The notes under the pieces were generated by a model. The model was not told where the DNA came from. It did no database searches and was given only the letters and a program-made list of their open reading frames with translations. A stretch of 43,649 bases of DNA, taken from the NCBI GenBank assembly GCA_001775395.1, contig MEWP01000102.1:1-43649 (forward strand). The letters are read 5' to 3'. Numbering within the stretch: position 1 is the first letter of the stretch; each line of letters begins with the position of its first letter. Positions 9,481 to 17,617 of the stretch are shown one piece after another. The translations under genes were made by a program, and so were the position numbers. This DNA comes from a candidate division Zixibacteria bacterium RBG_16_53_22. GTDB taxonomy: Bacteria > Zixibacteria > MSB-5A5 > UBA10806.

Positions 9481-9909
9481 TCAGTCCGTGCCCTGGCAAT
9501 CGTCACAAAGGCCGTAGAATTCCAGCCTGTAGTCAACCACCTTCATCTTGCGGCCGCCAACCTCCACGCCGCTGGTGGAGACCGCCAGAGGCTCATCGAC
9601 ATCGAGCACGCGACAACACTTGGTGCACGTGAAATGCTGATGATTTTCGGTGCTGGCCTCGAATCGCGAGTAGCATTTTCCAAAATTCAGCTCCCTCACC
9701 ATGCCCAATTCCTGGAGGAGCTTCAAGCATCTATATACGGTTCCAAACGAAATATGAGGCATGCGTTTCCTGACCATTTGGTAAATCTCATCGGCCTTAG
9801 GATGATCCTTAGATTTGGAAAGCTCCTCGAGAACTACAGCCCTCTGGCGAGTCATCCTATAACCCTGTTGCTTGATCTTTTGGTTAAGGACTTTAGCTGT
9901 GCCTTTCAT
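9481..9909 (-). CDS. Fur-family metalloregulator, PerR-like
   Basis: 142 residues. An N-terminal winged helix (about 15-80, with SFGTVYRCLKLL as recognition helix region) is followed by the dimerisation and metal domain. The structural zinc site Cys95-x2-Cys98 and Cys135-x2-Cys138 is present. Compared with Bacillus PerR the alignment runs at a constant offset of one: His36, His90, His92 and Asp103 match the regulatory metal ligands, but the Asp of SRFD is Glu84 here (SRFE). The ending RLEFYGLCDDC resembles PerR more than Fur. It is a DNA-binding repressor that should respond to iron/manganese and perhaps peroxide. AAGGGTGG precedes the ATG. No catalase or iron-uptake gene is adjacent, so its targets cannot be read from context. 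Fur versus PerR is not settled. Confidence 0.9.
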   Translation of the reverse strand: MKGTAKVLNQKIKQQGYRMTRQRAVVLEELSKSKDHPKADEIYQMVRKRMPHISFGTVYRCLKLLQELGMVRELNFGKCYSRFEASTENHQHFTCTKCCRVLDVDEPLAVSTSGVEVGGRKMKVVDYRLEFYGLCDDCQGTD

Positions 9910-9947
9910 AGGTAACCACCCTTCTTCTTATCTACCACACCCTCCAC

Positions 9948-9976
9948 ATTGTATAAGATTGTGAAAAAAATGTCAA
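9948..9976 (-). promoter_or_regulatory. Sigma70-type promoter of the Fur/PerR-like gene
   Basis: On the minus strand, TTGACA (9976-9971), a 17-base spacer and TACAAT (9953-9948) predict a transcript start near 9941 and a leader of about 32 bases. A 5-1-5 dyad (ATTAT-G-ATAAT, 9993-10003) lies just upstream of the -35 box and could be a weak Fur/PerR-type operator. The spacer contains the sequence TTGTGAA on the opposite strand. Confidence 0.65.
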
Positions 9977-10080
9977 GCAAAAAGTGATAAATATTATGAT
10001 AATTACTAAGAATACTACCCGCCGCATTGCTATAAAATTGATATCTTATTGTATAGAATACAGATACGACGGCGCCGGCG

Positions 10081-11529
10081 TCAAGGAAGCCAGTTGAAAT
10101 TTATGCCCGCAAGGTTGGCCAATTCCAACCATTTTTCTGGATATAACCCTAATTGAAGAGTCCCGAAAAGGGAAATGAATATTGCTATCATCAAAGTGGT
10201 CGATAACGGAAATTCAACCCTCGGTTGAGTCTCGGGCGTCATATACATCGCGACCACCACACCGATATAATACCATACGGAAATAAGGCTGTTCACGACC
10301 CCTATTACGGCCAGCCAGATGAAACCGGAATTGATTGCGGCGGTGAAGATTTTATATTTTCCCATGAATCCGGCGGTTGACGGGACACCTGCCAGAGACA
10401 GCATGAATATTGTCATGGCTATCCCGGCCAACGGGTATCTGGCGCCGAATCCGGAGTAGTCTTTGATGTTCTCGAGCTTCTCTCCCCTGCCGGCGAACAA
10501 TATGACGATAGCAAAGGCCCCGATATTCATCAGCGTGTAGGCCAATAGATAAAATACGCCGGCCGAGAGTCCCGTCTGTCCTCCCACCACCAGCGCAATC
10601 ATGACATAACCGGCGTGGGCGATCGACGAGTAGGCCAGCATCCGCTTGATATTTTTCTGGGCGACTGCCAGGATATTGCCCCAGGTCATCGTGACCACCG
10701 CCAATATCCAGAGGATGGTCGTGAAATTATCGCTGACCACGGGGGCGAACAGAGCGAATATCCTGAACATCGCTGCGAATGCCGCAGCCTTTGGGCCGGC
10801 CGACATGAATGCAGTTACCGGTGCTATCGAGCCTTCATAAACGTCGGGTATCCACATATGGAACGGCGCCAGGCCGACCTTGAAGCCCAGGCCGACGAGG
10901 ATGAATATCAGGCCCACGCTGGATAGGATTTGGCTATAGTTGGAGCCGATATTCAGTCTGTGGCTGATCTCGATCAGATTGGTGGTGCCATAAGCGCCGA
11001 AAAGGAGCGCGATACCGTATAGCAGAAAGGCCGACGCGAAAGCCCCCATCAGGAAATATTTCATCGATGCCTCGCGGGAGCGGGGCCGATCGCGATTGAT
11101 GCCGGCCAGCACGAAAAGCGGTATGCTCATGACCTCGAGCCCGAGAAAGATAGTGATCAGGTCGGCCGTCGATGCCATGACCATCATGCCGAAGGTGGCG
11201 ATAAAAATCATGACATAGTATTCGCCTATCCCCCGCATTTCCGTTTTGACGTAGCTCGATGACGCAAAAATCGTCAACAGCGTCCCCAGGCAGAAGATGA
11301 TCTTGAAATAAAATGATATATAATCATTGATGACGATATTCGAGATGCCGGCGCCAAAGAGGTTGAAATTGCTCGTGGCCAGAATAATGGCGATAATTGT
11401 GCCGGCCAGGCTGAGCCCTGTCAGGATGACATTTCTGCCCCGGCGCAAGATCAGGTCGGCCAGGAGGAGGACGAAGGCTGTTCCTAATATAGCTATTTCG
11501 GGGGATATGATCTGCCAATTAAAATTCAT
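10081..11529 (-). CDS. nuoN: NADH-quinone oxidoreductase subunit N
   Basis: 482 residues, the usual length for this antiporter-like membrane subunit of complex I, which takes part in proton pumping. The sequence is hydrophobic throughout, consistent with about 14 membrane helices. Family landmarks include GLEVMSIPLFVLAG (the helix-5 Glu), GLGFKVGLAPFHMWIPDVYEG and KRMLAYSSIAHAGY. It is the last gene of the operon; its ATG overlaps the nuoM stop (ATGA). No convincing terminator hairpin with a T-run was seen after the stop; a GC-rich imperfect dyad is present at about 10068-10082. Confidence 0.97.
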   Translation of the reverse strand: MNFNWQIISPEIAILGTAFVLLLADLILRRGRNVILTGLSLAGTIIAIILATSNFNLFGAGISNIVINDYISFYFKIIFCLGTLLTIFASSSYVKTEMRGIGEYYVMIFIATFGMMVMASTADLITIFLGLEVMSIPLFVLAGINRDRPRSREASMKYFLMGAFASAFLLYGIALLFGAYGTTNLIEISHRLNIGSNYSQILSSVGLIFILVGLGFKVGLAPFHMWIPDVYEGSIAPVTAFMSAGPKAAAFAAMFRIFALFAPVVSDNFTTILWILAVVTMTWGNILAVAQKNIKRMLAYSSIAHAGYVMIALVVGGQTGLSAGVFYLLAYTLMNIGAFAIVILFAGRGEKLENIKDYSGFGARYPLAGIAMTIFMLSLAGVPSTAGFMGKYKIFTAAINSGFIWLAVIGVVNSLISVWYYIGVVVAMYMTPETQPRVEFPLSTTLMIAIFISLFGTLQLGLYPEKWLELANLAGINFNWLP

Positions 11530-13106
11530 CTCAAATCACCCTCGGGATTTCCGGGCTGAACTTTGTCGACATTGGCAGACTGGGCGTCATCAGGCGCTTC
11601 CTGGCGCAACGCCTGGTCGCGTTTCTGTTCCACCGTCTGCACCAGATTCCTTACCGATGGCTCAATCTTACCGATGAAAGTTTGCGGATAGATCCCTATC
11701 CAAAATACCATTATTATCAGCGGAAGCGTGATCAGCCTCTCTCTCCAATTGATATCGCGCAGTTGACGGTTCTCGTCTTTGGTTATTTCGCCGAAAAATA
11801 CCCGCTGAACCATCCACAGCATATAAACCGCGGCCAACACTATGCCGAAAGTCCCGATGACCGCATACGTGACATTGGTGCGAAACGTGCCAAGCAATAT
11901 CAGAAATTCGCCTACGAATCCATTCGTCCCCGGCAGGCCGATCGATGCCAGCGTCATAATCAGGAATATCGCGGCGAAAACCGGCATGACATGGGCCAGA
12001 CCGCCGAATTCATCGATAAGCCTGGTATGCCGACGTTCATATATCATTCCCACCAGGAGAAACAGGGCCCCCGTTGTGATACCATGATTTATCATTTGAA
12101 TTATGGAGCCGGTCAGACCTGTGACAGTCAACGCAAACATCCCTAACATGACAAATCCGAGGTGGGCAACCGAGGAGTATGCCACCAACGATTTGACATC
12201 CTTCTGCACCATGGCCACCAGCGCGCCATATGTGATTCCGATCAACGCCAGGATTGATATAAGGGGCATCAGCTGGGTGGTGGCATTCGGGAAAATTGGC
12301 AGACAGAATCTGAGGAATCCATAAGTGCCCATCTTGAGCAGGACACCGGCCAGGATAATCGATCCTGCCGTTGGCGCCTCGACATGAGCATCGGGAAGCC
12401 ACGTATGAAATGGAAATAACGGCACCTTGATGGCAAACGCCAGAGCAAAAGCCAGGAAGAGCCAGAATTGGAGCTCAGGCGTGATCTGCAGGTTCAGTAC
12501 GGCCATCAAGTCGGTAGTTCGGCTAGCCGGGTCGGTGGATGTCATGAGATAGAGCTTGATTATCCCCAGAAGCATGAGAAGAGAACCAAACATCGTAAAG
12601 AGCACGAACTTTACCGCGGCATAGATTTTCCTGGGCCCTCCCCAGATTCCTATTAAGAAATACATCGGGAAAAGCATGACCTCCCAGAATATGTAGAACA
12701 GGAAAAGGTCCGTTGCCGTGAATACGCCCAGCATGCCGGTCTGGAGTAACATCATCGAGATAACGAATCCCTTGACCTTCTCTTTGATGGCGTCCCAGGC
12801 GGAGGCCAGCGCGATGGCGCTCAAAAACGGTGTCAATAGCACCAGAAGGATAGAGATGCCATCGACCCCCAGGCTGAACGTGACGCCCATCGATCGGATC
12901 CAAATCAGGGGACCCTCGCGAAACTGCATGCCGGCCCTGGAACCATCGAATTGTGCGAATAGCACAACTGTCAGGACAAAATCAAGGATCGTGAAGAGCA
13001 ATGCTGTCCACTTAAGCGCGCTATGTGACCGGTGATTAATGAATAGCAAGACCAGGACCGAAAACAGCGGCAGGAAAACTATCCATGATAAAATCGGAAA
13101 ATCCAT
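11526..13106 (-). CDS. nuoM: NADH-quinone oxidoreductase subunit M
   Basis: 526 residues. This is the second antiporter-like proton-pumping subunit of complex I. Diagnostic stretches are FYIFWEVMLFPMYFLIGIWGG (helix-5 Glu), AIKVPLFPFHTWLPDAHVEAPTAGS (split below family length here only by citation) and VKSLVAYSSVAHLGFVMLG. The C-terminal ~40 residues after the last helix are charged and Gln/Asp-rich, longer than in many homologues. It sits 25 bases after nuoL, and its stop overlaps the nuoN start. Confidence 0.97.
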   Translation of the reverse strand: MDFPILSWIVFLPLFSVLVLLFINHRSHSALKWTALLFTILDFVLTVVLFAQFDGSRAGMQFREGPLIWIRSMGVTFSLGVDGISILLVLLTPFLSAIALASAWDAIKEKVKGFVISMMLLQTGMLGVFTATDLFLFYIFWEVMLFPMYFLIGIWGGPRKIYAAVKFVLFTMFGSLLMLLGIIKLYLMTSTDPASRTTDLMAVLNLQITPELQFWLFLAFALAFAIKVPLFPFHTWLPDAHVEAPTAGSIILAGVLLKMGTYGFLRFCLPIFPNATTQLMPLISILALIGITYGALVAMVQKDVKSLVAYSSVAHLGFVMLGMFALTVTGLTGSIIQMINHGITTGALFLLVGMIYERRHTRLIDEFGGLAHVMPVFAAIFLIMTLASIGLPGTNGFVGEFLILLGTFRTNVTYAVIGTFGIVLAAVYMLWMVQRVFFGEITKDENRQLRDINWRERLITLPLIIMVFWIGIYPQTFIGKIEPSVRNLVQTVEQKRDQALRQEAPDDAQSANVDKVQPGNPEGDLR

Positions 13107-13131
13107 TTCGTTGGACCCTCGTAGACCTTTC

Positions 13132-15093
13132 TTACCTCAAAAGCACGAACCCCATCAGGAAAACCACGCCGATCACAAACAGCAACGCATAGTTTCGGAC
13201 CAGGCCTGTCTGAACGAACCGGAATTTATCGGAAAACCAGCCAATCATTCCTGCCAGCCCATTGGCGGCGGCATCCACACCGCGGATGTCAGTTATTTTC
13301 CAGAAAAATAGCGCGGCAATAATCAGGGGCTGGACTACCACAGCATTATAAAACTCGTCGATGTAATATTTATTGAGAACGGTGTTATACAGGCCGTTGA
13401 ACCTCTCGGCCAGGCGTTTGGGCCGCTCAGGATTGGCGATATAAAAATTGTAAGCGATTAATATCCCGATTGCCGCGGCTATTATCGACGATACCAGGAG
13501 CAAGTATTCGGTCGCGTGCGAGATATGTGTTGCCTCTGCGGCTGCGGCGTGTTCTCCGGCAAAGACCGGCGCCAGAAAATGCTCGAACCAATTTCCACCG
13601 CCCAGGGCCATGGGCAGGCCGATATATCCGCCAATCAGCGCCAGAAAGGCCAATATTAATAGTGGAACAGTCATAACCCGGGGCGATTCGTGGGCGTGAT
13701 GTTCAACCTCTGGATCCATGCGGGATTTGCCAAAGAATGTCATGAATAGCAATCTGAACATATAGAAAGCGGTTAATATGGCCGCCAGGATGCCGGCTCC
13801 CCAGAGGATTGGGCTGCCGTGCGGCGATGTAAACGCCTTGAATAATATTTCGTCTTTCGAAAAGAACCCCGAGAGCAGCGGCACGCCCGAGATCGCCAGC
13901 GTTCCGATAAACATTGTCGCAAAAGTGGCCGGCATATACTTCCTGGCACCGCCCATCTTGCGCAGGTCGAGTTCTCCCGCCAGGGCATGCATGACAGAGC
14001 CGGCGCCAAGAAAAAGAAGAGCCTTGAAAAAGGCATGTGTCATAAGATGGAAAATGCCTGATGCAAAAGCGCCGACGCCACATGCCAGGAACATATACCC
14101 GAGCTGGCTTATGGTGGAATAGGCGAGAACTCTCTTTATATCGTTCTGCACGGTTCCGATAGAGGCCGCATAAAGCGCGGTCGCCGCCCCAATAATCGCC
14201 ACCACGGCCATCGATATCGGCGCCAAAACATAAAGGGCGGAAAGGCGACTGACCATGTAGACCCCGGCGGTCACCATCGTGGCGGCATGGATCAGGGCCG
14301 AAACCGGCGTCGGCCCTTCCATCGCGTCCGGAAGCCATACATATAGCGGTATCTGTGCCGATTTGCCGGTCGCGCCCAGAAAGAGCAGAAGTGTAATAAC
14401 GGTCACCACGCCGGTGCCACCCAGAATTTCCGGCGCCAGATGGCTGATTTCCAGAAGGTTTATGGTCGGATGACCTGCGCCCGCCAATGTCCAGAAAAGG
14501 AGCATGATACCGAGCGCGAAACCGAAATCGCCGATACGATTGACAATGAAAGCTTTCTTGCCGGCGTCGGCGGCGCTCTTCTTATGAAACCAAAATCCTA
14601 TCAATAGATAACTGCAAAGCCCAACTCCTTCCCATCCGAGGTAAAGGAGCAAAAGGTTGTTGGCCATCACCAGGGCCAGCATCGAGAACGTGAACAGGTT
14701 TAGATATGAAAAATATCGCGAGACACCGCCATCGCCGTGCATATAGCCGATCGAATAGACATGAATCAGAAATCCAACCCCGGTCACCACCAGCATCATG
14801 ACCGCCGACAGCGGGTCATAAAGAAATGAGAACGAGGCCGAGAAAGGCCCGGCGATTATCCAGTCGAACCAGGTCGCCTGCACTGCGCGAGCCTCGACCG
14901 GGAGACCCTTCAGGAGGAAGAAGGCCCACAGCGAGAGAACAAAAGAGGCAAACACGCACAGCGACGCCAGCCAACCAGCGACCTTTTCCGGCATTCTCTT
15001 GTTGAAAAGCCCATTCAATAGAAATCCCAGCAGCGGGAATAGCGGCACGAGCTTGATTAGCGATTGAATCTGTGCGATACCCTGATCTTCCAT
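13132..15093 (-). CDS. nuoL: NADH-quinone oxidoreductase subunit L
   Basis: 653 residues. This is the distal proton-pumping subunit of complex I, with the long lateral helix expected at the C-terminus. Landmarks are LYLGWEGVGLCSYLLIGFW, AQIPLYVWLPDAMEGPTPVS, ALIHAATMVTAGVYM and VLAYSTISQLGYMFLA. A His-rich loop (VEHHAHESP) lies around residue 465 and a C-terminal membrane helix is present. It starts one base after the nuoK stop codon, so the two are tightly coupled. Confidence 0.97.
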   Translation of the reverse strand: MEDQGIAQIQSLIKLVPLFPLLGFLLNGLFNKRMPEKVAGWLASLCVFASFVLSLWAFFLLKGLPVEARAVQATWFDWIIAGPFSASFSFLYDPLSAVMMLVVTGVGFLIHVYSIGYMHGDGGVSRYFSYLNLFTFSMLALVMANNLLLLYLGWEGVGLCSYLLIGFWFHKKSAADAGKKAFIVNRIGDFGFALGIMLLFWTLAGAGHPTINLLEISHLAPEILGGTGVVTVITLLLFLGATGKSAQIPLYVWLPDAMEGPTPVSALIHAATMVTAGVYMVSRLSALYVLAPISMAVVAIIGAATALYAASIGTVQNDIKRVLAYSTISQLGYMFLACGVGAFASGIFHLMTHAFFKALLFLGAGSVMHALAGELDLRKMGGARKYMPATFATMFIGTLAISGVPLLSGFFSKDEILFKAFTSPHGSPILWGAGILAAILTAFYMFRLLFMTFFGKSRMDPEVEHHAHESPRVMTVPLLILAFLALIGGYIGLPMALGGGNWFEHFLAPVFAGEHAAAAEATHISHATEYLLLVSSIIAAAIGILIAYNFYIANPERPKRLAERFNGLYNTVLNKYYIDEFYNAVVVQPLIIAALFFWKITDIRGVDAAANGLAGMIGWFSDKFRFVQTGLVRNYALLFVIGVVFLMGFVLLR

Positions 15094-15094
15094 A

Positions 15095-15463
15095 TCACCA
15101 CTTCATGATGTTGACGTCATCGACATTGACCGAATCTTTCAAGCGATAAATCGAAATAATGATAGCCAGCCCCACGGCCGCCTCGGCGGCGGCTACGGTC
15201 ATTACCAGGAATACCAGCACCTGCCCGGAGGCCATGGCCGATCCGATGATGTCGGCCGCCTCGGCCGGCGACACGGCCTGCACAAAGCGCGTCAAAATCT
15301 GACGCATATTGCTGGAAAAAGCGATCAGCGCCAGGTTGACAGCGTTGAGCATGAGCTCTATCGCCATGAATATGACTATTGCGTTCCTCGATCTGAGCAC
15401 GCCCCAGACCCCTATCGAGAATAGGATGGAGGAAAGGACAATGAAATATCCAAGCGGTACCAT
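15095..15463 (-). CDS. nuoK: NADH-quinone oxidoreductase subunit K, with an enlarged loop
   Basis: 122 residues, against about 100 in E. coli. Three membrane helices carry the two buried glutamates used in proton transfer, Glu36 (AIELMLN) and Glu94 ([10 protein letters not shown]). The extra 22 residues all fall between helix 2 and helix 3 (about 54-79, including [15 protein letters not shown]). The ATG directly follows the nuoJ TAA and is preceded by GGAAGGG. Confidence 0.96.
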   Translation of the reverse strand: MVPLGYFIVLSSILFSIGVWGVLRSRNAIVIFMAIELMLNAVNLALIAFSSNMRQILTRFVQAVSPAEAADIIGSAMASGQVLVFLVMTVAAAEAAVGLAIIISIYRLKDSVNVDDVNIMKW

Positions 15464-16024
15464 TTACCCTTCCTCGTTTTCGATGTCCGGCAGGCGTTTC
15501 TTGCGCGCTATGACGACCGCCCCAATCATGGCCGCCAGGAGAAGAATCGAGGTCACCTCGAAAGGATAAGCGTACTTGGTGAAAAGGGTACGCGCCACCC
15601 AATAAGCGCTGTTGTAGTCAACGGCCGGCCCGGCGCCCGGCGTGCCCTCCGTCGAGACCAGAGAGGAAGCCGCGGAATAGTCTTTCATCGCCCAGCCGAT
15701 AATCACAATACCCTGCACGAGGATTACCGCGACAAGCACAAAACCGAGATATTTCTGAATAATGTGCGAATCATGCCCATATTCGTCGCGGCGGAGATTC
15801 AATAGCATGATCACAAACAGGAACAACACCATGATGGCGCCGGCATAGACTATAATCTGCAACGCCGCCAGGAACAGCGCGCCCAGCAGGACGAAAAGCC
15901 CGGCCAGGGAGCACATCACCAGGATAAGATAGAGCGCCGATGATACCGGGCTCTTGGTGGTTATGACCATCACCGCGGCGCCAACCGCTATGATGGCCAG
16001 TATGAAAAATATCGCGAAACTCAC
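15464..16024 (-). CDS. nuoJ: NADH-quinone oxidoreductase subunit J
   Basis: 186 residues; membrane subunit of complex I with five predicted helices. LQIIVYAGAIMVLFLFVIMLLN is split here as LQIIVYAGAIMVLF plus LFVIMLL, and is the hallmark helix-3 region with its pi-bulge Tyr/Gly. The start is GTG at 16024. The start codon lies 63 bases after the nuoI stop, one of the largest gaps inside the operon, and the SD-like GAGGG is unusually close to it. Confidence 0.95.
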   Translation of the reverse strand: MSFAIFFILAIIAVGAAVMVITTKSPVSSALYLILVMCSLAGLFVLLGALFLAALQIIVYAGAIMVLFLFVIMLLNLRRDEYGHDSHIIQKYLGFVLVAVILVQGIVIIGWAMKDYSAASSLVSTEGTPGAGPAVDYNSAYWVARTLFTKYAYPFEVTSILLLAAMIGAVVIARKKRLPDIENEEG

Positions 16025-16087
16025 CCTCTAACCCCTGTGCTCCTGATCAATTCCAATTGCGTGATAACGATGTCCATTCGCTCGCAT

Positions 16088-16618
16088 CTAATGTCCGATC
16101 GGCGCGGCCGGCTTCTTAAATTGAAACCGCTCCTGGCGAATCATCGGCTTAATCCGTTTGGCCACTCGCTCCTTCTCGATCTTGTCATAGTTGGCGAGCA
16201 GCATTTCTTTGGTATAAATGAAATCGTCGCGATCTCCGGATGAAAACTCGAATTCGTGCCCCAGGAAAATGGCCTCCTCCGGGCAGGCCTCCTCGCACAT
16301 GCCGCAGAATATGCATCGAAGCTCGTTTATCTCGTAAATCCTGGCATATCGAATACCTGAGGGGGTCTCGGCGCACTCCATATAGATACAATCCGCCGGG
16401 CAGGCGGCGGCGCAGAGGCCGCAGCAGACGCACCGCTCGCTGCCGTCGGAATATCGTGTCAGGTAGTGCAACCCTCGGTAACGATCCTCGAATTTGGGGC
16501 GAACCTTTGGGTACTGCTCGGTCACGGGCTTCCGAAACAGGTATCTGAATGTAATCGATAGCCCCGTGGGTATCGCAATGAAAACCGATTTGAATGTCTG
16601 CCACATATCTATATTCAT
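16088..16618 (-). CDS. nuoI: NADH-quinone oxidoreductase subunit I, 2x[4Fe-4S]
   Basis: 176 residues. It carries the two ferredoxin-type clusters N6a and N6b that pass electrons from NuoG towards NuoB. Both motifs are complete: CVCCGLCAAACP and CIFCGMCEEACP, about 40 residues apart. The N-terminal helix associates with the membrane arm. GAGGGG precedes the ATG, 6 bases after the nuoH stop. Confidence 0.97.
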   Translation of the reverse strand: MNIDMWQTFKSVFIAIPTGLSITFRYLFRKPVTEQYPKVRPKFEDRYRGLHYLTRYSDGSERCVCCGLCAAACPADCIYMECAETPSGIRYARIYEINELRCIFCGMCEEACPEEAIFLGHEFEFSSGDRDDFIYTKEMLLANYDKIEKERVAKRIKPMIRQERFQFKKPAAPIGH

Positions 16619-16624
16619 GCCCCT

Positions 16625-17617
16625 CTAACTCTTCATTACCAGGATCAATGCCGTTATGATTAAATTGGCCAGTCCCAGTGGGAACATGACCTTCCACCCG
16701 AACCTCATCAGCTGATCATATCGGAACCTGGGCAGCGTGCCTCTTATCCAGACGTAGATAAATAGGAAAATCACGACCTTGATTACAAACCAGAGTACCG
16801 GCGGCAGTATCGGCCCATTCCATCCGCCGAAAAAAAGGCTGGCGGCTATAGCCGAGACCGTTATCATATTGGCGTACTCGCTCAGGTAGAAGATGCCGAA
16901 TCGCATCCCGGAATACTCCGTATGGTAACCTGCTACGAGCTCCGATTCGGCCTCGGGCAGGTCGAATGGCGAGCGGTTGGTTTCGGCGATGGCTGAAATG
17001 AAATAGACGAAAAACGCTATCGGCTGTTTGAAGAAATACCAATTGAATATCGAACCCGATTGCTGCCGGACTATCTCGGCTACGGACAGCGTCTGACTCA
17101 GCAAAAGAACTCCGATAATCCCCAATCCCAGCGACACCTCATAGCTGATCATCTGGGCGGTCGATCTGATTCCGCCCAATAGCGAATATTTCGAGTTCGA
17201 CGACCATCCCGCCAACACTATGCCGTAGACACCCAGCGATGACATGGCGAAAATATAAAGAATCCCTATGTTGATATCCGAGATGAGCAGTTCGATTCTC
17301 TTGCCGCCTATCTCGAGCCAATTGCCGACCGGTATAACCGCAATAGTCATGCAGGCGGTGATGAAAGACAGCATCGGCGCGATAGTATAGAAGAACTGAT
17401 CGGCCTTGGCGGGCTTGATTTCCTCCTTGAAAAGCAGCTTGACAGCATCGGCCACCGGTTGCAGCAAACCAAACGGGCCGACGATATTTGGCCCGATGCG
17501 GTGCTGAATGTGGGCCACCACCTTGCGCTCCAGGTAGGTCGTATATGCGATAGTGGTCAGGAGAGCGACAAAGATCACGCCCACCTTAAGGAGTATTATC
17601 ACCACCTCGATTAACAT
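16625..17617 (-). CDS. nuoH: NADH-quinone oxidoreductase subunit H
   Basis: 330 residues. This membrane subunit forms much of the quinone chamber where the arms of complex I meet. Landmarks are AYTTYLERKVVAHIQHRIGPN, ETNRSPFDLPEAESELVAGY and the C-terminal RGTLPRFRYDQLM, each a family signature. The start is set at ATG 17617, which overlaps the nuoG stop as TGATG; a TTG one codon upstream is also open but less likely. Confidence 0.97.
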   Translation of the reverse strand: MLIEVVIILLKVGVIFVALLTTIAYTTYLERKVVAHIQHRIGPNIVGPFGLLQPVADAVKLLFKEEIKPAKADQFFYTIAPMLSFITACMTIAVIPVGNWLEIGGKRIELLISDINIGILYIFAMSSLGVYGIVLAGWSSNSKYSLLGGIRSTAQMISYEVSLGLGIIGVLLLSQTLSVAEIVRQQSGSIFNWYFFKQPIAFFVYFISAIAETNRSPFDLPEAESELVAGYHTEYSGMRFGIFYLSEYANMITVSAIAASLFFGGWNGPILPPVLWFVIKVVIFLFIYVWIRGTLPRFRYDQLMRFGWKVMFPLGLANLIITALILVMKS

